From CAMNAO01 sp045605145 (GTDB lineage: Bacteria; Bacillota; Clostridia; Oscillospirales; Oscillospiraceae), in NCBI GenBank assembly GCA_045605145.1, contig JAZUPH010000008.1, positions 1-31,980 of the forward strand: a stretch of DNA of 31,980 nucleotides, in the 5' to 3' direction. Every line of letters starts with the position of its first letter. The stretch's first letter is position 1. The notes below the pieces were generated by a model. That model did no database searches, had not been told where the DNA came from, and saw nothing but the letters and a program-made list of their open reading frames with translations. A program made the translations under genes and the position numbers. This document shows positions 14,749 to 21,712 of this stretch, piece by piece.

Positions 14749-15627
14749 TTATACGACGACTGCCAGAACACTGAAGGTGACAGAGTCAACATTGTTTGTG
14801 AATACGATCTCACATACTCCGGGAGCAAGACCGGTGACCAGAATGGGGCACATATTGTCGGTAAAGCCCTGGCCTTCACAGGTTACATAGTTGCTGTCCC
14901 ACTCATAGTAGATGCTGCCGGTGCGGCCGAAATATGCGAAAATGTAAGCAGACCCGCCTACGGGAACCACCACCACATTGTTGTAGGTGAAGAAGTAATC
15001 ATCCTCAAAGTAGTCGTATACTTCGTCGGAATACATATAGGCGTGTACGGTATTATAGATGTCCACAGAAACCTCGGCAGAAGAGAGAGCCGACTCCAGA
15101 TCCAGAACATAAGCGGACAGCTCATCAATGGTGCCCTCTTTGTCGGCGACCTGAGACTCAAGATCTGCTATTCTGTCGGCAGAGCCTGCGTGCTCAGTCT
15201 CAAGTGCGTTGTACTCTTCTGTCAGGGTGGAGAAATCACTCTCCAGATTGGTGAGCGCGGTCTTCTGTGCGCTGACCTCATCTTCAAGGCTTGCGTTCTC
15301 TTCGGCAAGAGCCGCGTTATCCTCTGCAGCGGCATCCAGCTGAGCGGTCAGCTCCTGTCCTGCAAGGAACTGCCACACTGCCACACCGGCAAAAGCGATA
15401 GCGACCACTGCCAGAATGATGGCAACAACAGGTGAACCTTTTCCTTTTTTCTTCTTTGGAGCCTCAGGCTCGGCAACAACATACTGCTCCTGCACGGGCG
15501 CGGCATACTGAGCTGCGGCGGGCTGGTAGGCATAAGCCTGCGGAGCCTCTGCGGTCAGGGTGTTGCCGCAGAACGGGCAGAATGTTGAGTTGTCGGGCAA
15601 ATTGTTCCCGCATCTGTTACATATCAT
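14749..15627 (-). CDS. Zinc-ribbon, single-membrane-span, coiled-coil protein with Ig-like C-terminus; function unknown
   Basis: 292 residues; not assigned to a named family. An N-terminal zinc ribbon (Cys3, Cys6, Cys17, Cys20), a Pro/Ala/Tyr-rich linker and a KKKKGKG stop-transfer stretch lead into one membrane helix (about 66-86). A coiled coil (~90-170, with repeated ASLEDEVSAQ/LESQVADKE heptads) and a C-terminal beta-rich domain (~195-292, ending LAPGVCEIVF) follow. The positive-inside rule puts the zinc ribbon in the cytoplasm and the coiled coil outside. The start MICNRCG has AGGGGGAT upstream; an earlier in-frame ATG lacks one. The gene at 21713-22441 has the same plan. A leader hairpin GCGGCT/AGCCGC lies at 15649-15666. 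Confidence 0.75.
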   Translation of the reverse strand: MICNRCGNNLPDNSTFCPFCGNTLTAEAPQAYAYQPAAAQYAAPVQEQYVVAEPEAPKKKKGKGSPVVAIILAVVAIAFAGVAVWQFLAGQELTAQLDAAAEDNAALAEENASLEDEVSAQKTALTNLESDFSTLTEEYNALETEHAGSADRIADLESQVADKEGTIDELSAYVLDLESALSSAEVSVDIYNTVHAYMYSDEVYDYFEDDYFFTYNNVVVVPVGGSAYIFAYFGRTGSIYYEWDSNYVTCEGQGFTDNMCPILVTGLAPGVCEIVFTNNVDSVTFSVLAVVV

Positions 15628-15797
15628 GGTTATTATCCCCCTTATATCGCGGCTGTAGGAAGCCGCATCCTCATACAATTAATATAGCACAAGCTGTTGA
15701 CCGTTGCTACATAAATTCGATAATTTTTTGCAAAATTTTGCAGCGGTCCCATTGCGTATCCTTTTCAGACGGACAAACTTATGGTGTGCGGCTGAGA

Positions 15798-16025
15798 TTA
15801 CTTCTTTCCGAAAAGGCCGCCCAGTTTGCCAGCTATCTCGCCCAGATCATCCAGCTTGATCTTGGCTTTGACACCTTCAATGATCTTGTTGATCTGATCG
15901 TCGGGCAGGTCAATACCCAGTACGCCCTCAACGGCTTTCACGGGGTCGTTCTGAAACTTTTTGGCAAAATCCTTATCGCTTTTTACCTTGTTAACCAGCT
16001 CTTCGATTTTAGCTTTAATGTCCAT
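15798..16025 (-). CDS. Small conserved helical protein, NHLP/Nif11 leader-like; function unknown
   Basis: 75 residues: a charged helix (MDIKAKIEELVNKVKSD), then FxxDPxxAxxxxxGIDLPDD, a second helix and a Gly-rich end (GKLGGLFGKK). The DP...GIDLPDD segment looks like the leader region of nitrile-hydratase-like (NHLP)/Nif11 precursor peptides, yet no cyclase, radical-SAM or peptidase/transporter gene lies in the window. Proteins of this kind are, as I recall, common in gut Clostridia without such a context, so a stand-alone role is equally likely. AAGGAGATACGGTA precedes the ATG, and a near-consensus promoter sits upstream, so it may be strongly expressed. Confidence 0.8.
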   Translation of the reverse strand: MDIKAKIEELVNKVKSDKDFAKKFQNDPVKAVEGVLGIDLPDDQINKIIEGVKAKIKLDDLGEIAGKLGGLFGKK

Positions 16026-16075
16026 TACCGTATCTCCTTGTAGTATTGCGGCTTAAAACCGCGGATTATGTAGGG

Positions 16076-16104
16076 ATTATCGCACACATGGCGCCGGATG
16101 TCAA
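16076..16104 (-). promoter_or_regulatory. Strong promoter of the 75-residue protein gene
   Basis: Minus strand: consensus TTGACA (16099-16104), 17-base spacer, GATAAT (16076-16081). The best match to consensus in the window. Divergent from the dehydratase promoter 24 bases away. Confidence 0.85.
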
Positions 16105-16128
16105 ACTAAACCGATGAAGAACACAGAC

Positions 16129-16156
16129 TTGATTCGCTTTGGCGGTCTGGTATAAT
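16129..16156 (+). promoter_or_regulatory. Promoter of the IlvD/Edd dehydratase gene
   Basis: TTGATT (16129-16134), 16-base spacer, TATAAT (16151-16156). A leader of about 58 bases follows, with a GC-rich segment around 16171-16195 and AAGGAG before the start. Confidence 0.75.
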
Positions 16157-16220
16157 AATTGTATGTCAGATGCGGCCCGCGGATTCTGCCGGGCCATTGC
16201 CTTGTTAAGGAGAAGAGTGT

Positions 16221-17936
16221 ATGACCAGTCAGAAAATTCGCGCCATTGCGCCTGAACAGGATCCCTTGCGTATGGGTATGGGCTGGCAGGTGGAGGATCT
16301 GTCCAAGCCGCAGATTATGATCGAAAGCACCTTCGGGGACAGCCACCCGGGCAGCGCCCACCTTCTTGAGCTGGTAGAAGAGGCAGTCAAGGGTGCCGCC
16401 GACGGCGGCGGCAAGGCTGCGCGCTATTTTACCACCGATATATGTGACGGCATGGCCCAGGGGCATGACGGCATAAATTATTCTCTTGCCAGCCGGGATA
16501 TGATCGCGAATATGATCGAAATACACGCCTGTGCAACACCCTTTGACGGTGCGGTATTCGTCTCAAGCTGCGACAAAGGCGTTCCTGCACACCTAATGGG
16601 TATCGGTAGGGTGAATATTCCGTCAATACTTGTGACCGGCGGCGTCATGGATGCGGGCCCCGACCTGTTCACCCTGGAGCAGATCGGCATTTATTCCGCC
16701 AAATGCGCCAGAGGAGAGATAAGCCGGGAGCAGCTCACATGGTACAAACAGCACGCCTGCCCATCCTGCGGCGCCTGCTCGTTTATGGGCACCGCCTCCA
16801 CTATGCAGGTTATGGGGGAAGCGCTTGGCCTTATGCTCCCGGGAACAGCACTTATGCCCGCAACCTGCCAGGATCTAAAGGCGGCGGCGCGCCGCGCGGG
16901 TCAGCAGGTGATAAAGCTTGCGGCCCTCGGGCTGAAGCCCCGGGATATAGTCACCAGGGAATCTTTTGAAAATGCCGTCATGGTGCACGCCGCCATCTCC
17001 GGCTCCACCAACTCTCTGCTGCACATACCGGCCATTGCCCACGAGTTCGGCCTGGAATTTGACGCGGAAATGTTCGACCGCCTGCACCGCGGCGCACACT
17101 ATCTGCTGGATATACGCCCTGCCGGTCGCTGGCCCGCCCAGTATTTCTATTATGCCGGCGGCGTGCCGCGGATAATGGAAGAGCTTCGCCCGATCCTCCA
17201 TATTGACGCGATGACAGTTACCGGCAAAACCTTGGGTGAGAATCTGGATGAGCTGAAAGCATCGGGGTATTTTGACCGCTGCGAGGAATACTGTGCCTCT
17301 GTCGGGCTTACATGGCAGGACATTATCCGACCCTTTGACAAGGCCATAGGTACTGACGGTGCGGTCGCCATACTGCGGGGCAATCTTGCGCCCGACGGCT
17401 CGGTGATTAAGCACACGGCCTGCCCCAGGGAGATGTTTACCGCCACCCTGAATGCCCGCCCATTCGACAGCGAGGAAGAGGCGCTTGCCGCCGTACTGTG
17501 CCATGATGTCCGTCCGGGTGACGCGGTGATTATCCGCTATGAGGGACCGAAGGGCTCGGGAATGCCGGAGATGTTCTACACATCTGAGGCCATATCTTCC
17601 GATAAAGAGCTTGGCCGCTCCGTCGCCCTTATCACCGACGGCCGTTTTTCCGGTGCGTCCACGGGTCCGTCTATAGGCCACGTCTCCCCCGAAGCGGCGG
17701 AGGGCGGCCCCATCGCACTTGTGGAAGAGGGGGATCTTATACATATCGACATCCACGCGCGAAGGCTGGAGATAGTGGGCGTTAAGGGTGAGACAAAGAC
17801 GCCGGCAGAAATGGAGGAGATACTTGCAGACAGACTGGAGCGCTGGCAGCCCAGACCGGTAAAATACCCCTCCGGCGTTTTGAACATTTTCTCCCGCCAT
17901 GCCGTTTCTCCCATGCGCGGCGGTTTCATGGAGTGA
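16221..17936 (+). CDS. IlvD/Edd-family dehydratase, probably sugar-acid type
   Basis: 571 residues. The family removes water from dihydroxy acids (branched-chain precursors) or sugar acids using an Fe-S cluster and Mg2+. Seen: SSCDKG with cluster Cys117 and Lys119, CPSCGACSFMGTASTM with cluster Cys186, and TDGRFSGASTG with the catalytic Ser, followed by IGHVSPEAAEGG. The MGTASTM wording matches pentonate dehydratases better than IlvD (M-x-TANTM). The usual first cluster ligand (PCNxHL) reads PGSAHL here, with Gly44 in place of Cys; Cys75 in DICDGM is a possible substitute. No ilv or sugar-acid gene is nearby, so the substrate is open. AAGGAGAAG precedes ATG 16221. It could be annotated ilvD, but I would not commit. 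Confidence 0.85.
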   Translation: MTSQKIRAIAPEQDPLRMGMGWQVEDLSKPQIMIESTFGDSHPGSAHLLELVEEAVKGAADGGGKAARYFTTDICDGMAQGHDGINYSLASRDMIANMIEIHACATPFDGAVFVSSCDKGVPAHLMGIGRVNIPSILVTGGVMDAGPDLFTLEQIGIYSAKCARGEISREQLTWYKQHACPSCGACSFMGTASTMQVMGEALGLMLPGTALMPATCQDLKAAARRAGQQVIKLAALGLKPRDIVTRESFENAVMVHAAISGSTNSLLHIPAIAHEFGLEFDAEMFDRLHRGAHYLLDIRPAGRWPAQYFYYAGGVPRIMEELRPILHIDAMTVTGKTLGENLDELKASGYFDRCEEYCASVGLTWQDIIRPFDKAIGTDGAVAILRGNLAPDGSVIKHTACPREMFTATLNARPFDSEEEALAAVLCHDVRPGDAVIIRYEGPKGSGMPEMFYTSEAISSDKELGRSVALITDGRFSGASTGPSIGHVSPEAAEGGPIALVEEGDLIHIDIHARRLEIVGVKGETKTPAEMEEILADRLERWQPRPVKYPSGVLNIFSRHAVSPMRGGFME

Positions 17937-17956
17937 CCGCGCCTTATAAGTGCAAA

Positions 17957-17998
17957 CACCCCCTCGGAGCATTAGCGCTCTGAGGGGGTGATGTTTTT
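17957..17998. terminator. Bidirectional terminator between convergent genes
   Basis: CACCCCCTC (17957-17965) pairs with GAGGGGGTG (17982-17990), with inner GAGC/GCTC. ATGTTTTT follows on the plus strand and TGTTTG on the minus strand. Confidence 0.92.
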
Positions 17999-18003
17999 GC
18001 CGG

Positions 18004-18843
18004 TTAGCCGGTTATGTAGTCAAAGCTGTCCGCCGAGGGTACGAAGTGTACCGGGGCCGCGTTGTCGATGAGCCTGGGCAGCCATTCCTCCGCCATCCAG
18101 CGCATGCCGGGTTCTTCAAAATTGAAGTGGCCCATCTCCAGGATGGCGCGGCTGCGGCCCAGGGATACGCTGTCGCGCACATAGGAGGACAGGGTCCAGT
18201 CGATAATCTCAAGAGGGATGAAAACATCTGCATCCAGCTCGTCCATGCGGCGCAGCAGCTCGGCATCGTTGCGGCCCTGAACGTGTTCGCAGATGAATAC
18301 GCGGCGAACCTTGGTGTTCACGTCGCCCAGGATACGCACTCCGTTCAGGCCAACCTTGTCCATAAGGAAGCTGCACAGCTGGGGCACGGTGGTCTCGGGA
18401 ATCTCATACAGCAGAGGCTTCTTGTCTGAGCCCACCACATACTCGTCCCAACCGAAGACCTTCATAATGCCGTAGTAAATGTAGTCGATCTTTTTACGCT
18501 GGTCGATGGGTGTGCGGGGGCCTTCGCCGTGCATATGGTCATGGTTGCGCCAGACGGTGATGCCCAGCTCGTCAAGCAGTTTTTTCTTCTCGTCGACCTG
18601 CGCGATGCCGACAAGGTTCTCGTCCTTGTCGGAGCCGTCGTAGAAAATGTTTTCATGTACGATGACGAGATTTGCGCCCAGTTCGGAGGCGCGGCGCATT
18701 ACGTCGATGGTGCCGTTGCAGGTGACGGCGATGCCGGTGCACTCTCTGTCTGTGTCGCCCCACAGCACCCGGTCAAAGGGGTAGAATGGGTCATCGTTGC
18801 CGTGGAAATTGCAAATGCTGTCGATGATCTGTGAAATTTTCAT
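18004..18843 (-). CDS. NIF3-like dinuclear-metal protein
   Basis: 279 residues. NIF3 (DUF34) proteins form hexameric rings with a two-metal site in each subunit; their biochemical role is unsettled, though some act as GTP cyclohydrolase-like or metal-handling proteins. Signs here: GIAVTCNGTIDVMRRASELGANLVIVHE, the usual N-terminal strand-helix-strand ending in the metal motif, and EMGHFNFEEPGM, the C-terminal H-x-x-x-E motif. The canonical HH of the first motif reads HE. A middle region (NHDHMHGEG) adds possible ligands. AAAGGAG precedes the ATG. Thirty-three bases downstream of the NUDIX gene, same strand, so co-transcribed. Confidence 0.82.
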   Translation of the reverse strand: MKISQIIDSICNFHGNDDPFYPFDRVLWGDTDRECTGIAVTCNGTIDVMRRASELGANLVIVHENIFYDGSDKDENLVGIAQVDEKKKLLDELGITVWRNHDHMHGEGPRTPIDQRKKIDYIYYGIMKVFGWDEYVVGSDKKPLLYEIPETTVPQLCSFLMDKVGLNGVRILGDVNTKVRRVFICEHVQGRNDAELLRRMDELDADVFIPLEIIDWTLSSYVRDSVSLGRSRAILEMGHFNFEEPGMRWMAEEWLPRLIDNAAPVHFVPSADSFDYITG

Positions 18844-18876
18844 TATATTCTCCTTTCGCGGTGTGGCCGCGTTTAA

Positions 18877-19458
18877 TTACGACTCAGCACTTGGGCGCTT
18901 TTTATCCACACCCGCCTGCGGCCATCGTCCGCGCCATGAGCGCATTGCGCCGGCGCGCCCGTCAAGCTGGGTCAAAAGCTCAATGAAGCCGGGGTGATAA
19001 TCCACAAGGCGGCCGTCATTGAGCATGGTCATAACCTCGTCCACATCTGCCCAGCGGGCGTCCATCACCTCACCCGGTTGGAGGCGCAGCTGTTCAACTG
19101 GCACATCCGCGTGGACAACATACCAGTCGCCGAAGCAGTTCTCCAAAGTAACCGTCATGCGGGGAGCTGTGGCGGCAAAGTCCAGCTCAAGCCCCAACTC
19201 TTCAAATAGTTCACGCCGTGCTGCCTGAGTGCTTGTTTCGCCGGCAAGTGCGCTGCCGGCAGCGGCGGCAATATCCCACACGCCGGGCCAGTCCTTCTTT
19301 TCCGTGGCACGGCGCTGAACAAACAGCTGCCCTAGGCTGTTTATCAGCACAATGTGGACAGAGATGTGGTACTCTCCGGGCCGCAGCGCATCCACACCCC
19401 GGCGGACGCAGCGACCTGTGGGTGCTCTGTCTGCGGTATAAACATCCCAAAGCTCCAT
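18877..19458 (-). CDS. NUDIX hydrolase
   Basis: 193 residues. The Nudix box is complete: G-x5-E-x7-RELFEELGL, in GSALAGETSTQ and the following AARRELFEELG. The preceding HIVLINSLGQLFVQRR and KKDWPGVWDIAAA strands resemble the IPP-isomerase-like/YfcD branch, which often hydrolyses nucleoside-diphosphate-linked compounds; the substrate is not predictable. The start is ATG (MELWDV) with AAAGGG seven bases upstream; an in-frame GTG five codons earlier overlaps that site. First gene of the NUDIX-NIF3 operon. Confidence 0.9.
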   Translation of the reverse strand: MELWDVYTADRAPTGRCVRRGVDALRPGEYHISVHIVLINSLGQLFVQRRATEKKDWPGVWDIAAAAGSALAGETSTQAARRELFEELGLELDFAATAPRMTVTLENCFGDWYVVHADVPVEQLRLQPGEVMDARWADVDEVMTMLNDGRLVDYHPGFIELLTQLDGRAGAMRSWRGRWPQAGVDKKRPSAES

Positions 19459-19505
19459 AATTGACCCTTTCACGGATGAACAAATGTAATCTGTACTGTG
19501 GAGAT

Positions 19506-19535
19506 ATTATACCCCCAAAAAAGCCGCACTGGCAA
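19506..19535 (-). promoter_or_regulatory. Promoter of the NUDIX-NIF3 operon
   Basis: Minus strand: TTGCCA (19530-19535), 18-base spacer, TATAAT (19506-19511). Divergent from the MATE promoter at 19565. Confidence 0.75.
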
Positions 19536-19564
19536 GGCTGAATTGCCGGATTTTAATTCGTGTC

Positions 19565-19593
19565 TTGCAAAGTGCGGCAGACTGTGGTATCAT
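19565..19593 (+). promoter_or_regulatory. Promoter of the second MATE gene
   Basis: TTGCAA (19565-19570), 17-base spacer, TATCAT (19588-19593). Leader about 36 bases. Confidence 0.75.
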
Positions 19594-19635
19594 ACACTGT
19601 GATTTTAAGATATATTATTAATTGCGAGGGGTTTT

Positions 19636-21003
19636 ATGGCAAAGAACAAAACAATGGTCAACGACCTTACACAGGGCAGCGTAGCGAAAAAGCTGCTTGT
19701 GTTTTCTTTCCCGCTAATGTTGTCCAACCTGCTGCAGATTATCTATGGCATGGTGGATATGGTGGTTGTGGGGCAGTATGTGGGCAGTGCCGGGCTTTCG
19801 GCGGTTTCCAACGGCGCCGATATTATGAGCCTTGCCACCATGCTGTGTATGGGCTTCACTTCCGCGGGGCAGGTTATCATTTCCCAATATGTGGGCAAAG
19901 GAGAGCTTAAGGGTATTAACCGCGCCATCGGCACGATGTTCACACTCATGGCGATGCTTTCCATTGGCAGCACTTTCGTTGGCTTTGCAATTGCCGGATG
20001 GATGCTGGATGTTCTTAATGTACCGCCGGAGGCTGCGGAGCAGGCGCTGGCCTACAGCAGGATCTGTTTTGGCGGCATGGTTTTCATCATCGGCTACAAC
20101 ATGGTCTCCGCCATTCTGCGCGGTATGGGCGATTCCACCCGTCCGTTCATTTTCGTGGCTATTGCGGCGATACTGAACCTGCTGTTCGATCTTATTTTTG
20201 TTGCCGGCCTGCAGATGGGTGCCGCCGGAGCTGCCTGGGCCACGGTTCTCGGGCAGGCATTCAGCTTTGTGGCGTCGCTGATATATCTTTATATCAAACG
20301 CGATTCCTTTGGCTTCGACTTCAAACTCAGAAGCTTTATACCGGACATAAAGATCATGCTGTCTATGATAAAGCTGGGCGTCCCGATGGCGCTGTCCCAC
20401 TCTGCCATCGCCCTGTCCAGACTGTTTGTCAACTCCTTCCTCAACTCCTACGGCGTGGCGGTATCTGCGGTCAACGGCGTGGGCAACAAGATAGGCCATA
20501 TCAATACCGTGGTTACCGGCGCGCTGGGTACCGCCTGTGTTGCCATGGTGGGGCAGAACTTTGGCGCAGGCAATCATGCCCGCGTGAAGAAGACCATCTA
20601 CACCTCCCTTGCCTGCAGTCTTACATTTACCATCCCCATTGCCCTTATTGTGCTTGCCTTCCCCGAGGCGGTGTTCTCCATCTTCAACTCCGATCCCGAG
20701 GTGCTTGCCTGGGCACCCACTTATGCCTGGGTGGCACTGGTGCAGTTTATTTCCGCCCCGCTCAGAAACTCGCTCAACGGCATCATAAACGGCACCGGCA
20801 ATGCAAAGCTGGGCCTCATCTCCGGCATACTGGACGGCGTTGTGGCCAGAGCGGGTCTTGCCTATCTCATGGGCGTTGTGCTGGATATGGGCATCATCGG
20901 TTTCTGGATGGGCGGCGCGCTGGCAGGCTTCGTCCCGTTTTTGGTGGGCGGCGTCTATTTCTGGTCCGGAAGCTGGACCCGCCGCAAGGCGCTTGTGGAT
21001 TGA
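19636..21003 (+). CDS. MATE-family exporter (second copy, different branch)
   Basis: 455 residues with about 12 membrane helices in two halves. Typical N-terminus for Clostridial MATE pumps: DLTQGSVAKKLLVFSFPLMLSNLLQIIYGMVDMVVVGQYVG. Further marks are VSAILRGMGDSTRPFIFVAIAAILN and a matching IINGTGNAKLGLISGILDG in the second half. It differs enough from the pump at 6009 to be a separate subgroup and not a recent duplicate. Exports an unknown organic compound against a cation gradient. GCGAGGGG precedes ATG 19636. Monocistronic, with its own promoter and a good terminator. Confidence 0.93.
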   Translation: MAKNKTMVNDLTQGSVAKKLLVFSFPLMLSNLLQIIYGMVDMVVVGQYVGSAGLSAVSNGADIMSLATMLCMGFTSAGQVIISQYVGKGELKGINRAIGTMFTLMAMLSIGSTFVGFAIAGWMLDVLNVPPEAAEQALAYSRICFGGMVFIIGYNMVSAILRGMGDSTRPFIFVAIAAILNLLFDLIFVAGLQMGAAGAAWATVLGQAFSFVASLIYLYIKRDSFGFDFKLRSFIPDIKIMLSMIKLGVPMALSHSAIALSRLFVNSFLNSYGVAVSAVNGVGNKIGHINTVVTGALGTACVAMVGQNFGAGNHARVKKTIYTSLACSLTFTIPIALIVLAFPEAVFSIFNSDPEVLAWAPTYAWVALVQFISAPLRNSLNGIINGTGNAKLGLISGILDGVVARAGLAYLMGVVLDMGIIGFWMGGALAGFVPFLVGGVYFWSGSWTRRKALVD

Positions 21004-21030
21004 GCGCGTTTCATAAATTGAAGCGATTTA

Positions 21031-21069
21031 CGCGGCGCCTTCCTGAATGTGGGTGCCGCGGTTTTTTTA
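21031..21069 (+). terminator. Terminator after the second MATE gene
   Basis: CGCGGCGCC (21031-21039) pairs with GGTGCCGCG (21052-21060) with one G-U, followed by GTTTTTTTAT. Confidence 0.92.
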
Positions 21070-21104
21070 TCCGGCGGTATTGGGCAAAAATCGAAGATTA
21101 TTTG

Positions 21105-21133
21105 TTGCATTTAGCCGCTGTATCGGCTATAAT
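21105..21133 (+). promoter_or_regulatory. Promoter with an inverted repeat in its spacer
   Basis: TTGCAT (21105-21110), 17-base spacer, TATAAT (21128-21133). The inverted repeat TAGCCG (21112-21117) / CGGCTA (21124-21129) fills the spacer and runs into the -10, a natural place for a repressor. Confidence 0.75.
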
Positions 21134-21166
21134 TAGCTACGATATATCTCATCGGGAGGCATTTAT

Positions 21167-21634
21167 ATGAACGAAAATGTAGCCGACAGCGCAGTTGCTG
21201 AGGCTTATAAAGCCGCAAAAAAGAACAACCGCTCCAATCTGATATTTTTTGCAATCATTGTTGTTGCAGTGTTCCTTTTCAGCATGACAAACGGATCCGG
21301 TTCGGTTGTTGCTGAGTGTGACGATCAGCTTCTGGGTGTTGCGGCGGATCAGGAAAACAGCGCATTCATTTATTTTACTGATATGATCAGCGTTGAATAC
21401 AGAGAGTCCTTTGATTTCGGCACCAAGATCGAGGGCCTTGATGAAGAGAATGTCAACGTTGGCTATTACGAGAATGAGGAATTCGGTCGCTACCAGTCCC
21501 TGTGCTACGCCAATGTGGAAGAGGTCGTCGTTGTCAAGCATACTGACGGCGTCCTCGTTTTCAACTGTAAAAGCACCAAGCTGACGGAAGAGCGCTATGA
21601 GGTCATCATGGAAAAGCTGGGGTTGGAGCCTTAA
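21167..21634 (+). CDS. Small single-span membrane protein; function unknown
   Basis: 155 residues, not recognised. A charged N-terminus (AYKAAKKNNRSN) leads into one membrane helix (about 24-41, LIFFAIIVVAVFLFSM). The remaining ~110 residues form an acidic, strand-rich domain (FIYFTDMISVEYRESFDFGTKI...EEVVVVKHTDGVLVFNC), with an alternation reminiscent of small bacterial PH-like domains; this fold guess is weak. The positive N-terminus suggests the domain lies outside the cell. GGGAGGC precedes ATG 21167. Alone between its own promoter and a bidirectional terminator. Confidence 0.75.
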   Translation: MNENVADSAVAEAYKAAKKNNRSNLIFFAIIVVAVFLFSMTNGSGSVVAECDDQLLGVAADQENSAFIYFTDMISVEYRESFDFGTKIEGLDEENVNVGYYENEEFGRYQSLCYANVEEVVVVKHTDGVLVFNCKSTKLTEERYEVIMEKLGLEP

Positions 21635-21663
21635 AAACACAGCCCGCTGAAGCAGATTACAAA

Positions 21664-21695
21664 CAAAAATCCCCACTTTAAAGTGGGGATTTTCT
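21664..21695. terminator. Bidirectional terminator between convergent genes
   Basis: AAAATCCCCACTTT (21666-21679) and AAAGTGGGGATTTT (21680-21693) form a perfect palindrome flanked by A- and T-rich tails (TTTTCTTTT on the plus strand). Confidence 0.93.
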
Positions 21696-21712
21696 TTTGT
21701 TTGTTATTATCA

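Noticed and set aside
16875..17972. Minus-strand frame opposite the dehydratase
   Set aside because: Shadow of a gene with conserved motifs; crosses a bidirectional terminator.
6009..21003. Idea that the two MATE genes are a recent duplication
   Set aside because: Their protein sequences differ throughout, including N-terminal motifs; they look like separate subgroups.
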